Source: DATEJJ01 sp039649115 (GTDB taxonomy: Bacteria; Actinomycetota; Actinomycetes; Mycobacteriales; Micromonosporaceae). Taken from it: DNA of 52,436 nt. Shown here one piece after another: positions 15,799-24,771 of the stretch. Position numbers and translations under genes: made by a program. Location: positions 1 through 52,436 of the forward strand of contig JBBWZQ010000093.1 in assembly GCA_039649115.1 (NCBI GenBank). The letters run 5' to 3'. Position 1 is the stretch's first letter; each line of letters starts with the position of its first letter. The notes beneath the pieces are model-generated. The model was not told where the DNA came from. It saw only the letters and a list, made by a program, of their open reading frames with translations, and ran no database searches.

Positions 15799-17169
15799 AT
15801 GGACCACCGCAGCGCTACCTCGACCCGACCGGACCACCGACCCTCGGACGCGGACGGGCAGGCGCTCTGGCAGTCCGCCGTCGACGTACTGGAGGGTAAC
15901 TGGTCGCGCGACCACACGATGCCCTCGCACACGCTCTACCCGCACCAATGGAGCTGGGACTCCGCCTTCATCAGCGTGGGGCTGGCCCGCTACGCGCCGG
16001 CCCGGGCATGGCAGGAGTTGCGCAGCCTGTTCGAGGCGCAGTGGGCGGACGGGCGGGTGCCGCACATCGTGTTCGACCCCGGTGTGTCCGAGCGCGACTA
16101 CTTTCCGGGTCCGGCGTTCTGGCGGGCGCCCCGGCCGCCCGGCGCTCCCGGGCGGTGTACCACCGGCGTGGTCCAGCCGCCGGTGCACGCGCTGGCGGCC
16201 TGGGAGATCTACCGGCAGTCGGGCGCGGACGGGGCGGCCGAGCCGGCGGCCAGGGACGAGCTGCGCTGGCTGTACCCGCGCCTGGTGGCACAGCAGCGGT
16301 ACCTGTCGGGCCGGCGCGACGTGGGCGGGTACGGGTTGGCCAGCATCGTGCACCCGTGGGAGTCGGGGCTGGACAACAGCCCGTCCTGGGACGCGGCCCT
16401 GTCCGCCGTGCCGGTGGACCACGGGCTGCTGCGCCGCCACCACCGGCGCGACATCGACGTGGCCGAGGCCGCGCACCGGCCCACCGACGACGACTACACC
16501 CGGTTCATCGCCATCGCGGAGGCGTACCGGGACCGCCAGTACGAGGACACGGCGCTGGCCGCCGGGTACCCGTTCCTGGTGGAGTGCCCGGGGTTCAACG
16601 CGATCAGCGCGGCCGCCGAGAGCGCGCTGGCGGACATCGCGGAGGTGGTCGGCGCGGATCCGGTACCGCACCGGGAGCGGGCGGCCCAGCTGACCAAGGC
16701 GCTCGTCGAGGTGCTGTACGACCCGGACACCGGGATGTTCCACGCGCGGGACGTGCGTACCGGAAAACTCAGCAACGCCCACTGCGTCAACGGTCTGGTC
16801 CCGCTGATCCTGGGTGACCTGCCGGCGGCGCTGGTCGGCTCGTTGCTGGCGCAGGCCCGCTCGCCGCGCTTCGGCCTCGCCGGGTCGGGCGGCCTGCCGC
16901 TGCCCAGCTACGACCGCACGGCCCCCGACTTCGACCGGCTGCGTTACTGGCGCGGTCCGGTCTGGATCAACATCAACTGGCTGTTGTGGCGCGGGTTGCG
17001 CAGCCACGGGCACGCCGTCCTCGCCGCCGCGCTGCGGGGGAGCATGCTGCGGCTGGTCGAACAGGCCGGGTGCTTCGAGTACTTCGACCCGGTGACCGGC
17101 GCCGGCATCGGCTCGCCGGCCTTCAGCTGGACCGCGGCGCTCGCGCTCGACCTGCTGGCCGAGGGGTGA
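15799..17169 (+). CDS. Glucosylglycerate/mannosylglycerate hydrolase-like GH63 enzyme
   Basis: The 456-residue protein is an (alpha/alpha)6-barrel glycosidase of the MGH1-like GH63 group. Characteristic segments are HTLYPHQWSWDSAFISVGLA near residue 46, VHPWESGLDNSPSWD near 188, which should carry the acidic catalytic residue, and YWRGPVWININWLLWRGL near 383. Relatives hydrolyse glucosylglycerate, a compatible solute of nitrogen-starved or salt-stressed actinobacteria, and the cytosolic, signal-free form fits that. A trehalase-like activity is the alternative. ATG 15799 was chosen for its ordinary N-terminus; GTG 15754 is also in frame. It is divergent from the GH16-like gene. Confidence 0.82.
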   Translation: MDHRSATSTRPDHRPSDADGQALWQSAVDVLEGNWSRDHTMPSHTLYPHQWSWDSAFISVGLARYAPARAWQELRSLFEAQWADGRVPHIVFDPGVSERDYFPGPAFWRAPRPPGAPGRCTTGVVQPPVHALAAWEIYRQSGADGAAEPAARDELRWLYPRLVAQQRYLSGRRDVGGYGLASIVHPWESGLDNSPSWDAALSAVPVDHGLLRRHHRRDIDVAEAAHRPTDDDYTRFIAIAEAYRDRQYEDTALAAGYPFLVECPGFNAISAAAESALADIAEVVGADPVPHRERAAQLTKALVEVLYDPDTGMFHARDVRTGKLSNAHCVNGLVPLILGDLPAALVGSLLAQARSPRFGLAGSGGLPLPSYDRTAPDFDRLRYWRGPVWININWLLWRGLRSHGHAVLAAALRGSMLRLVEQAGCFEYFDPVTGAGIGSPAFSWTAALALDLLAEG

Positions 17170-17212
17170 GGCCCTAGCCAGCAGGGTCCCCCTGCCGCTG
17201 GCGCATGGACGC

Positions 17213-17218
17213 TACCCT
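17213..17218 (+). promoter_or_regulatory. -10 box for the ABC ATPase gene
   Basis: TACCCT ends 7 nt before GTG 17226. This leaderless geometry is the reason for preferring that start over ATG 17205. Confidence 0.55.
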
Positions 17219-17225
17219 CTGCCAC

Positions 17226-18152
17226 GTGACGGAGGATGAGCCCGGTGTCGTGGTGCAGGACGTGTGGCGCAGCTTCGGATCGGTCGCGGCGTTGCGGGGG
17301 GTGCAGCTGTCCGTACCGTACGGGCAGGTGACCGCGCTCGTGGGGCCCAACGGCGCGGGCAAGACCACGCTGCTGCTGATCCTCGCCACCCTGCTCACCC
17401 CCGACCGGGGCCAGGTGCGGGTGGCCGGCCTGGACACCGCGGCCGACCCGTCCGGGGTGCGCGCCCGGATGGGCTGGATGCCCGACGTCTTCGGCGTGTA
17501 CGACCAGCTGAAGGTCCGCGAGTACCTCGGCTTCTTCGCGGCGGCCTACCGGCTGGACCGGGCGGCCGGCGCGGCCCGCACCGCGGAACTGCTCAGCCTG
17601 ATCCACCTGGAGGAGTACGCGGACCGGCCGGTGCACGTGCTGTCGCGCGGCCAGAAGCAGCGCCTCGCGATGGCTCGCGCGCTCATCCACCGGCCTCGCG
17701 TACTGCTCCTCGACGAGCCCGCCTCCGGGCTGGACCCGCGCTCCCGGCTGGAGCTGCGCGACACGCTCCGCAGCCTGGCCGCGGACGGGGTGGCGGTGCT
17801 CGTCTCCAGCCACATCCTCAGCGAACTGGAGGAGATCGCGGACCGGGTGGTGCTGGTCACCGGCGGACAGACGGTCGGCGAGTTCGAGATGGCCGAGCTG
17901 GGCCGGCAGGGGCGCGTCGGGTACCGGGTGCGCGCCACGGATGGCGCGGCCCTGGCAGCCGCGCTCGCGTCCCGGAGCGCAGACAGTTCCGACCAGGATT
18001 CCGCCGAGGTGGCGCTGCCCCCGATGACCGAGGAAGAGGCGGCCGACCTGCTCACCGGACTGATCGGCGCCGGCGTGCGGGTGGTGGCGTACGAGCCGCT
18101 GTACAGCCGGCTGGAGTCCGCGTATCTCGAGATGACGGAGGGGCGCGGATGA
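17226..18152 (+). CDS. ABC transporter ATP-binding protein
   Basis: This 308-residue ATPase of the DRA/CcmA type has Walker A LVGPNGAGKTTLLLIL near residue 39, a C-loop that is degenerate (VLSRGQKQRLAMARAL rather than LSGGQ), Walker B VLLLDEPASGLD and the H-loop VSSHILSELEEIADR. The last ~80 residues form a C-terminal regulatory domain. Its stop overlaps the start of the permease gene by 4 nt (ATGA), so the two make one exporter. Such pairs move drugs, lipids or other unknown cargo outward. The cargo is not evident here. Confidence 0.9.
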   Translation: MTEDEPGVVVQDVWRSFGSVAALRGVQLSVPYGQVTALVGPNGAGKTTLLLILATLLTPDRGQVRVAGLDTAADPSGVRARMGWMPDVFGVYDQLKVREYLGFFAAAYRLDRAAGAARTAELLSLIHLEEYADRPVHVLSRGQKQRLAMARALIHRPRVLLLDEPASGLDPRSRLELRDTLRSLAADGVAVLVSSHILSELEEIADRVVLVTGGQTVGEFEMAELGRQGRVGYRVRATDGAALAAALASRSADSSDQDSAEVALPPMTEEEAADLLTGLIGAGVRVVAYEPLYSRLESAYLEMTEGRG

Positions 18153-19135
18153 TCGGCCACCTGGTGCGCGGCGCGGCGCTCGTCGCCGGTCAGGAGTTCC
18201 GCATCCGGTTGCGCACCGGCCGGTGGCGCTGGCTGCTGGGCGCCTGGGTGCTGGTGCTGGCGGTCTTCACCGCGCTGGTCGACGCGGCGCTGAGTTCGGT
18301 GCACATGTCCGGCGCGCGGGGTGTGCCGCTGCTCGGCATCCTGATGCTGTTCGTCCTCGGCCTGGTGCTCGTGATCAGCCCGGCCCTGACCGCGCAGTCG
18401 GTCAACGGCGACCGGGAGCGCGGCACCCTCGCCACGCTCCAGATCACCCGGCTCACGCCGGTCCAGATCGCGCTGGGCAAGCTGGCCGCGGGCTGGGCGG
18501 TCGGGCTGGTCGCGCTCGCGCTCACGCTGCCCTTCGTGGGGTGGGCGATGGCGGAGGGCGGCCTCACCATCGCGCGGGTGGCCGGCGTCGTCAGCGTCGC
18601 GGCGCTGCTGATGGGCGTGGTCTGCGCGTTCTCGCAGGCACTGTCCGCACTGCTGGCGCGCAGCATCACCTCGGCGCTGCTGTCGTACGTCGTCGTCTTC
18701 GCACTCACGGCCGGCACCGGGATCGCCTTCGGGGTGTTGAGCCCGCTCGTCGCGGAGCACCGCCCGACGGTCGGCAGCTACGACGAGACGATCTCCCGGC
18801 CGGACCGCATCTGGTGGCTGCTCGCCCCGAACCCGTTCGTGATCCTCGCCGACTCGGCGCCGCAGCTGCCGCCGCGCGTCGTCGAGGGCCCGGATGGCCG
18901 GACCTACGTCCGCCCGGACGATCCGCTCAGCGCGTTCGGGCAGGAGGTCCGGCGCATCCGCATCCCCCCGGACACCGCCTCGGGCTCCAGCGCCGGGTTG
19001 ATCGGCGACGAATGGGCCGTCTGGCCGTACGGGCTCGGCTTCGACCTGCTGCTCGCGGCCGGCGCGGTGTGGGTGACCGCGCGCCGGCTGCGCGCACCGA
19101 GCCACCGCATCCCGCGCGGTGTCCGGGTCGGGTGA
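18149..19135 (+). CDS. ABC transporter permease (ABC-2 type)
   Basis: The 328-residue membrane protein starts at ATG 18149, overlapping the ATPase gene. It has about six hydrophobic helices, including WRWLLGAWVLVLAVFTALV near residue 27 and ALLSYVVVFALTAGTGIAF near 175, and the family motif GDRERGTLATLQITRLTP near residue 88 that contacts the ATPase. A large loop (residues ~205-290) separates the last two helices. The gene ends three bases from the convergent peptidase gene. Confidence 0.9.
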   Translation: MIGHLVRGAALVAGQEFRIRLRTGRWRWLLGAWVLVLAVFTALVDAALSSVHMSGARGVPLLGILMLFVLGLVLVISPALTAQSVNGDRERGTLATLQITRLTPVQIALGKLAAGWAVGLVALALTLPFVGWAMAEGGLTIARVAGVVSVAALLMGVVCAFSQALSALLARSITSALLSYVVVFALTAGTGIAFGVLSPLVAEHRPTVGSYDETISRPDRIWWLLAPNPFVILADSAPQLPPRVVEGPDGRTYVRPDDPLSAFGQEVRRIRIPPDTASGSSAGLIGDEWAVWPYGLGFDLLLAAGAVWVTARRLRAPSHRIPRGVRVG

Positions 19136-19138
19136 GCT

Positions 19139-20500
19139 TCAGGCCAGGAAGTCGGTGGCGACCGCTTCCCACAGCGTCTCGGACAGCCGCAGCGAGTCCT
19201 GGTCGATGCGCTCGTTGTCGCCGTGGAACATCGCGCCGAACTCGGCGAAGCTGATCCGGTCGCTGAACAGCCCGTAGCCGTAGGCCGTGCTGCCCGCGCG
19301 GCGGAAGAACCGGGCGTCGGTCGCACCCACCATGAGGAACGGTACGGTGCTGGCGCCGGGGACGAGGGCTCCGCTCACCCGGGCCAGGGTGTCCCACAGC
19401 GGCGTGCCCACCGGCGATGCGCTGGCCTCGTTCCAGCTGTCCGCGACGATCTCCACGTGTGGCGCGAGGTCGGCGCCGACCGCCTCGGCCAGCAGTGCGC
19501 GTACCTCCTCCTCGCCCTGCCCCGGCAGCGTCCGCACGTCGACCTGCAGGTCGACCAGATCGGGGATCACGTTGGTCTTGGTGCCGCCGTGCCCGATGGT
19601 CGGCGCGATCGTGGTGTGCGTGCAGGCGTGCACCATGCGGGCGACGCCGAGGTCGGTGCTCTCCGAGCGGACGAACGCGTCCAGCGCGGCGGGGTCGAGC
19701 AGCACGTCGCGTACTGGCGGGGGCAGGTCGGCGTGCGCCACGAAGTCGCGCCACACGCCGTCGACCCGGGTCTGCGGGCGGTGGTCGGCCAGTCGCTGCA
19801 CCACGCGCGCGGCGTTGACGAGCGCGTTGTCGGTGCGCAACGGCATCGAGGCGTGCCCGGATGTGCCGCTGACCCGGATGCGCGCCCAGAACGCACCCTT
19901 CTCGCCGACCGTGACGGTGAGCTTGCGCCCGCCGTCCGTCGACGGGAGCGGCAGCGCGTACCCGCCGTTCTCGGTGAGGACGTAGTCGGCCCGTACCGCG
20001 TCGGGCTCGTGCGTGAGCATCCAGTCCGCACCGTACGCGCCGAGCGTCTCCTCGTCGGCGACGGCGAGGTAGGTCAGCGTGCCCCGGGGCCGGAACCCGC
20101 GCCGCGCCAGTCGTTTGACGGCCACCGCCATCGCGGTGGTCTGGTTGAGCATGTCGATCGCGCCGCGCCCCCACACGTACCCGTCGACCAGCTCCCCGCC
20201 GAACGGGTCGCGCCGCCACCGGTCCGCGTTGACCGGCACCACGTCGAGGTGCCCCATCAGCAGCAGGGACGGCGCCTGCGGATCGGTGCCCTCGATGCGC
20301 GCCACCAGGTTTCCCCGGCCCGGTGCCGACTCGTACCGGCGCAGGTCCGGCCCGGCGCCGTCAAGGTACGCGGCGAGCAGGTCGGCGCTGCGCAGTTCCT
20401 GCCCGGATCCGGCGCTGCCGTCGTTCACGCAGGCGTTGCGGATCAGCTGCCGCAGCAGGTCGGTGACCTCGCCGGTGGCATCGTCGGTAACAGGCCGCAC
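19139..20500 (-). CDS. M20 family metallopeptidase
   Basis: The 453-residue enzyme belongs to the M20/M25/M40 zinc peptidases (carboxypeptidase G2, DapE, ArgE, dipeptidases). Metal ligands are visible in LLLMGHLDVVPV near residue 75, GRGAIDML near 107 and the catalytic DEE in VADEETLGAYGADW near 145. The dimerisation domain occupies the middle third. It acts on peptides or acylated amino acids; the sequence does not fix the substrate. The open frame extends 39 codons upstream into the chemoreceptor gene, but the GTG at 20500 has a leaderless TAGCCT box 7 nt before it and a normal N-terminus follows. Confidence 0.9.
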   Translation of the reverse strand: MRPVTDDATGEVTDLLRQLIRNACVNDGSAGSGQELRSADLLAAYLDGAGPDLRRYESAPGRGNLVARIEGTDPQAPSLLLMGHLDVVPVNADRWRRDPFGGELVDGYVWGRGAIDMLNQTTAMAVAVKRLARRGFRPRGTLTYLAVADEETLGAYGADWMLTHEPDAVRADYVLTENGGYALPLPSTDGGRKLTVTVGEKGAFWARIRVSGTSGHASMPLRTDNALVNAARVVQRLADHRPQTRVDGVWRDFVAHADLPPPVRDVLLDPAALDAFVRSESTDLGVARMVHACTHTTIAPTIGHGGTKTNVIPDLVDLQVDVRTLPGQGEEEVRALLAEAVGADLAPHVEIVADSWNEASASPVGTPLWDTLARVSGALVPGASTVPFLMVGATDARFFRRAGSTAYGYGLFSDRISFAEFGAMFHGDNERIDQDSLRLSETLWEAVATDFLA

Positions 20501-20507
20501 AAGCCTC

Positions 20508-20513
20508 AGGCTA
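20508..20513 (-). promoter_or_regulatory. -10 box for the M20 peptidase gene
   Basis: Minus-strand TAGCCT, sharing bases with the stop codon of the upstream chemoreceptor gene, ends 7 nt before GTG 20500. Confidence 0.55.
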
Positions 20514-22601
20514 CGCCAGGCCCGCCGCGTCCAGCAGCCGCCGCACGTGCGCCTCGAGCACGCCGGCCGCGCGCGCGTCCGGAGCGAGGAACGACAGGCC
20601 CAACCGGGCCGAGTCACCGTCCTGCTCGCGGTACACGACGCGCGCCGGCACGGTCAGCGGGGTGCCGTCGAGTTCCAGCGTGACCTCTATCCTGGCGTCG
20701 ACTCGCAGGGGCACCGAGGAGGCGATGACGAAACGGGCCCCGTCGCTGCTCAGGTCGAGCAGCTGGGCCTCGTGGCTCCGGCCGTCGGCCCGCAGCAGGG
20801 CCGGGCCCGTGGTGCCGGCGCGCTCGTACTGGCGGCGCTCCAGCTGCTCGGTCAGCTGCGCCATGCTGCGCATGCGGTCCATGGCCTGCCGTGCCGAATG
20901 CTCCAGCCGCTCCACGAGCGCGTGCTGCTCGGTGGCGACCTGGTGCAGCACCGCGTTGGCCTCGTCGACGCCGTTGATGCCCTGCGCCATCCGCGTGATG
21001 GTGTCGGCCATCGCGCCGGCGTCCTGCTTGAGCGAGGCGACCGTGTTGGTGATCTGCTCGGTGGAGGTGGCCGTGGACGTGGCCAGCTCCTTGACCTCGT
21101 CGGCCACCACGCTGAACCCGCGGCCCGCCTCGCCGGCCCGGGCCGCCTCGATGGTGGCGTTGAGCGCGAGCAGCTTGGTCTGGCCGGCCACCCCGGCGAT
21201 GAGCGAGGCGGTATCGGCGACCCGGCGCAGGCTGTCGTCCAGCACCGAGACCACTTCGTCGGTACCGTGTGCCCGCTGCACGACCGCGCGCGTCGCCGTG
21301 TCCGCCGCGGCCACCCGGTCCTCGATGGTGCGCGCCGCGGTGCGTACCGCGTCGACCTGCATGATCACGTCTTCCAGTTCGGTGAGCACCATGCCGGCGT
21401 TCTCGTCCACGACGCTCTGCGCGCGCTCCCGCGCCTGCCGCTCCGCGCGCCGCTGCTGCCCGAAGCTGGCGCGCAACTGCTCCTCCCGGGCGTCCTGCGC
21501 GCCGCGCAGCTCCGCGTCCTGGTCGGCGAGCGTGCGCCGGGCCCGTTCCAGCGCGCGGCCGATGTCAGCCAGTTCGTCGCGGCCGTCGGGCAGCCGCCGC
21601 TCCCGCAGGTCGCCGGCGGCGATCGCCGTCACCGCGGTCATCACGAGGCCGACCTCGTGGCGGTTGCGCCACCACAGCGCGGCGGCGAACCAGACGGCGA
21701 CGAGCAGGCCGGCGAACGTGACGACCAGTGTCATGGTGCGCTTGCCGGACAGCTGGGCGATGCGGGCCACGAGAAGGTTGTCCAGCTCGGTGGCCAGCGG
21801 GTCCACGCTCGCGGCGGCCGCGCTGCCGGTCGCCTTCGGGTCGGCCACGCCGGTGCGGCCGAGTGACGCGGTCAGCGCCGACGCGAGCCCCTTCGCGGCG
21901 TCCTGCACCGGTGCCAGCGCGGCGAGCCGGGTGTCCAACCCGGTGGCCTTCGTGTTCGTGACCGCCGTGGACAGATCGGAGCCGAGCGCGCCCGCGGCGC
22001 CGCTGAGCTCGCCCACGTGGACCGCCTGCTCGGCCACCAGCGCCTGGCTGCCCGCCGCGGCCACCGGCGCCGCGGTCCCGCTCGCCGCGAGCAGCGCCTT
22101 GGGCAACTGCACGACCTGCGCGTCCATGAGGTAGAACGAGTCGAGGTCCGGATCGAGGATCAGGTTGGAGTCGTTGCCGACCTGCGTCACCAGATCGACC
22201 AGTGCGCTCGCCAACGCGACGCGCGCGGCCGCGGTGGCGGTGGTGGCGGCCGCGGCCTGCCGTACCGCATCGGCGGTCTTGGCAAGGTCGAGCTGGGGGT
22301 GGGCGCGCACCGCCGCGTCCAGTTCGGTGAGGTCGGGGGTGTCGCCGGCGACCACGGTCGTCAGCACCCGCAGCGTGGGTCGCAGCACCTGGACGCCGAC
22401 CCGCTCGCGGGCGGCGAAGTCGACCTGGCCGCCGATGGCGCCGGCATAGGCCCACGTGGCGACGGCGCAGGGCAGCAACAGCACGGCGACGAGCACCGCC
22501 AGCCGGGCACTCGTGCGGAGCCGGTCGTTGACCGCCAGCACCGGCGCCAGTACGTGTGGCGCGCGGCCGGAACGGGTCGCGCTCATGTTGTGGGAAGCCA
22601 T
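20511..22601 (-). CDS. Methyl-accepting chemotaxis protein with C-terminal PilZ domain
   Basis: The 696-residue receptor has a first transmembrane helix at ~32-55, an extracellular helical sensor containing NDSNLILDPDLDSFYLMDA, and a second transmembrane helix at ~290-311. A HAMP-like linker is followed by a cytoplasmic signalling hairpin with the conserved tip IAGVAGQTKLLALNATIEAA. From about residue 584 a PilZ domain is appended (RRQYERA, DLSSDGARF), the c-di-GMP-binding fold with RxxxR and (D/N)xSxxG. The receptor could therefore combine an external signal with c-di-GMP. The start at 22601 has AGAGGGG 6 nt upstream. No other chemotaxis genes are in the window. Confidence 0.92.
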   Translation of the reverse strand: MASHNMSATRSGRAPHVLAPVLAVNDRLRTSARLAVLVAVLLLPCAVATWAYAGAIGGQVDFAARERVGVQVLRPTLRVLTTVVAGDTPDLTELDAAVRAHPQLDLAKTADAVRQAAAATTATAAARVALASALVDLVTQVGNDSNLILDPDLDSFYLMDAQVVQLPKALLAASGTAAPVAAAGSQALVAEQAVHVGELSGAAGALGSDLSTAVTNTKATGLDTRLAALAPVQDAAKGLASALTASLGRTGVADPKATGSAAAASVDPLATELDNLLVARIAQLSGKRTMTLVVTFAGLLVAVWFAAALWWRNRHEVGLVMTAVTAIAAGDLRERRLPDGRDELADIGRALERARRTLADQDAELRGAQDAREEQLRASFGQQRRAERQARERAQSVVDENAGMVLTELEDVIMQVDAVRTAARTIEDRVAAADTATRAVVQRAHGTDEVVSVLDDSLRRVADTASLIAGVAGQTKLLALNATIEAARAGEAGRGFSVVADEVKELATSTATSTEQITNTVASLKQDAGAMADTITRMAQGINGVDEANAVLHQVATEQHALVERLEHSARQAMDRMRSMAQLTEQLERRQYERAGTTGPALLRADGRSHEAQLLDLSSDGARFVIASSVPLRVDARIEVTLELDGTPLTVPARVVYREQDGDSARLGLSFLAPDARAAGVLEAHVRRLLDAAGLA

Positions 22602-22761
22602 GTTGCCCCTCTGACAGTCGACTCGGCAGTACCGATCGGCGGCGGCACCGGAGTTGCTGAGGTCTTTCCCTTCCTCACCCGCACCGGCCGCACCACCGGC
22701 CCCCGCACCGGATTCCGCGGATCCGCCCATGCCCGCAGGGGCAGGCATGGATAGTGAGGGG

Positions 22762-24771
22762 ATGGGAGTGGTGGCGTGGTCAGCGGGGCAGGCACATGCC
22801 GACCTCGCGCTGGCGCTCACGGCGTCGTCCACGCGGGTGGCCGCCGTGTGCGACGTCGCGATCCGGGCCGCCGCCGAGATGATCGGGGACTGCGCCGGGG
22901 TGCGGCTGCTGCGCGCCGACGGCCGGTACGAGGCGCCGCGGGTGTATGACCCCGAACCGGGCCGGGCCGAGGTGCTGGCGAAGATACTCGCCGGACCCAG
23001 CGACCGCGCCGACGAGGGGTACTCGGTGCGGCTGCGCACCACCCGCGAGCCGGTGGTGCTTCCGTCGCTTTCCCAGGAGGAGTTCGAGCAGTTGGCGCCG
23101 GCCGGATACTGGCCCGTCTTCGACCGCGTCGGCGTGTACGCGTGCCTGTTGTTTCCGTTGGTGGCCGATGAGGAGTATGTGGGCTATCTGGTATTGGCGC
23201 GCACGACCGAGGGACGCTCGTACACGGACGCCGACGTCGAGCTGGGTCGCGAGGTGGCCGCCGAGGCCGCCCTGGCACTGGCCGCCGCGCGGTTCGTGGA
23301 GCGCCTGCTCGCCTCCGAGGAGCGGTACCGGTGCATCGTGGAGACCACGCTGGAGGGTGTCTGGCAGCTGGACGCGGACGGCGTCACCACGTTCGTCAAC
23401 GAACCGATGGCCATCATGCTGGGCCTGCCCCGCGAGCAGCTGGTCGGGCTGTCGATCCGCGGCTTCCTCGACGACCGGGGACAGACGGAGCTGCCCAAGC
23501 TGCTGGCCGCGTCCGGGGGCCTGTACGAGACGCGGCTGGTGCGCGCCGACGGCGCGGTCCGGTGGGCGCAGCTCTCGATCGGGGAGGGTCCCGACCCCGG
23601 CGGCGCGCTGTGCATGGTCACCGACATCACCGACAAGGTGCAGGAGCGCGGCCTCAAGCGGCAACTGGACCACCTGCGCCGGCTGGACAGCCTGGGGCAG
23701 CTCATCGGCGGCATCGCGCACGACTTCAACAACCTGCTCACCGTGGTGGCCGGATCGGCCGAGCTGCTCGCGGTCGACACGCCGGTCGGCTCCCCCGGGC
23801 GGGCGCTGGCGACCCAGATCATGGACGCCACGGTCAAGGGGCGGACGCTCGCGCACCAGCTGCTCGCGTTCGGGCGCGGCGGTGGCGGCCGGGCCGAGAC
23901 GATCCTGGTACCGGATCTGCTGAACGACGTCCAGCAGTTGCTCAGCCGTACCCTCGGCGAGCACATCCGGCTGGACGTGGCGATCGACGAAGATGTGTGG
24001 GCGGTCCGCGCCGACCGCGGGCCGCTGGAGCAGGTGATGGTGAACCTGGCGGCCAACGCGCGCGACGCGATGCCCAGCGGTGGCGTATTGAGTATCCACA
24101 CCGCGAACACCACGGTGCGCGCGGGCGATCTGGTGGACACGGCGATCGAGGGGCGGTTCGTGCGGCTGACGGTGGGCGACACCGGTGCCGGCATGGAGCC
24201 GGGTACCCGGCAGCGCGCGTTCGAGCCGTTCTTCACCACCAAGCCGACCGCCGCGGGGCTGGGCCTGGCCACGGCGGAAAGCATCATCAGGGGTGCCGGT
24301 GGCCACATCGCGCTCGACTCGCAGCCGCGCATCGGCACCACCATCACGCTGTACCTGCCCGCGGCGCAGCCGCTGCCCGCGGGCGAACGGGCACCGGCGA
24401 GCACCGGAAAGCTGGGCCACATCCTCGTCGTGGAGGACCGTCCCGAGCTGGCCCAGCTGATCCGCTACCTGCTCCAGCCGGCCGGGTACACGGTCACCGT
24501 GGCGACCGATCCGCACACCGCGCTGACCTACGTCAACACGAGCCTGCGGCCGGACCTGCTCGTCACCGACGTGGTGATGCCGGGCATGACCGGCCCCGAA
24601 CTGGCCGTGACGCTGCGCGTCCGGCACCCCGAGCTGCGGGTGCTGTACATGTCCGGCTACACCTCGGCCGTGCTCGGCCAGCCGGAGGAGCTGGACGAGC
24701 ACAGCGGGTTCATCCAGAAGCCGTTCAACCGCGACACGCTCCTGGCGGCGGTGCACCGGATCTGGGGCTAA
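22762..24771 (+). CDS. Hybrid sensor histidine kinase (GAF-PAS-HisKA-HATPase-REC)
   Basis: The 669-residue soluble kinase has a GAF domain (~15-185), a PAS domain (~190-295), a HisKA segment with the phosphorylated histidine in LIGGIAHDFNNLLTVVAGS near residue 320, and an HATPase_c domain (NLAANARDAMPSGG, GDTGAGM, FFTTKPTAAGLGLAT). A C-terminal receiver domain follows from ~550, with VVEDRPELAQLI, the phospho-accepting Asp in LVTDVVMPGMTG and Lys in FIQKPF. No transmembrane segment is seen, so it senses an internal signal. ATG 22762 follows a GATAGT hexamer by 6 nt; ATG 22747 is also possible. It is divergent from the chemoreceptor gene across about 160 nt. Confidence 0.9.
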   Translation: MGVVAWSAGQAHADLALALTASSTRVAAVCDVAIRAAAEMIGDCAGVRLLRADGRYEAPRVYDPEPGRAEVLAKILAGPSDRADEGYSVRLRTTREPVVLPSLSQEEFEQLAPAGYWPVFDRVGVYACLLFPLVADEEYVGYLVLARTTEGRSYTDADVELGREVAAEAALALAAARFVERLLASEERYRCIVETTLEGVWQLDADGVTTFVNEPMAIMLGLPREQLVGLSIRGFLDDRGQTELPKLLAASGGLYETRLVRADGAVRWAQLSIGEGPDPGGALCMVTDITDKVQERGLKRQLDHLRRLDSLGQLIGGIAHDFNNLLTVVAGSAELLAVDTPVGSPGRALATQIMDATVKGRTLAHQLLAFGRGGGGRAETILVPDLLNDVQQLLSRTLGEHIRLDVAIDEDVWAVRADRGPLEQVMVNLAANARDAMPSGGVLSIHTANTTVRAGDLVDTAIEGRFVRLTVGDTGAGMEPGTRQRAFEPFFTTKPTAAGLGLATAESIIRGAGGHIALDSQPRIGTTITLYLPAAQPLPAGERAPASTGKLGHILVVEDRPELAQLIRYLLQPAGYTVTVATDPHTALTYVNTSLRPDLLVTDVVMPGMTGPELAVTLRVRHPELRVLYMSGYTSAVLGQPEELDEHSGFIQKPFNRDTLLAAVHRIWG

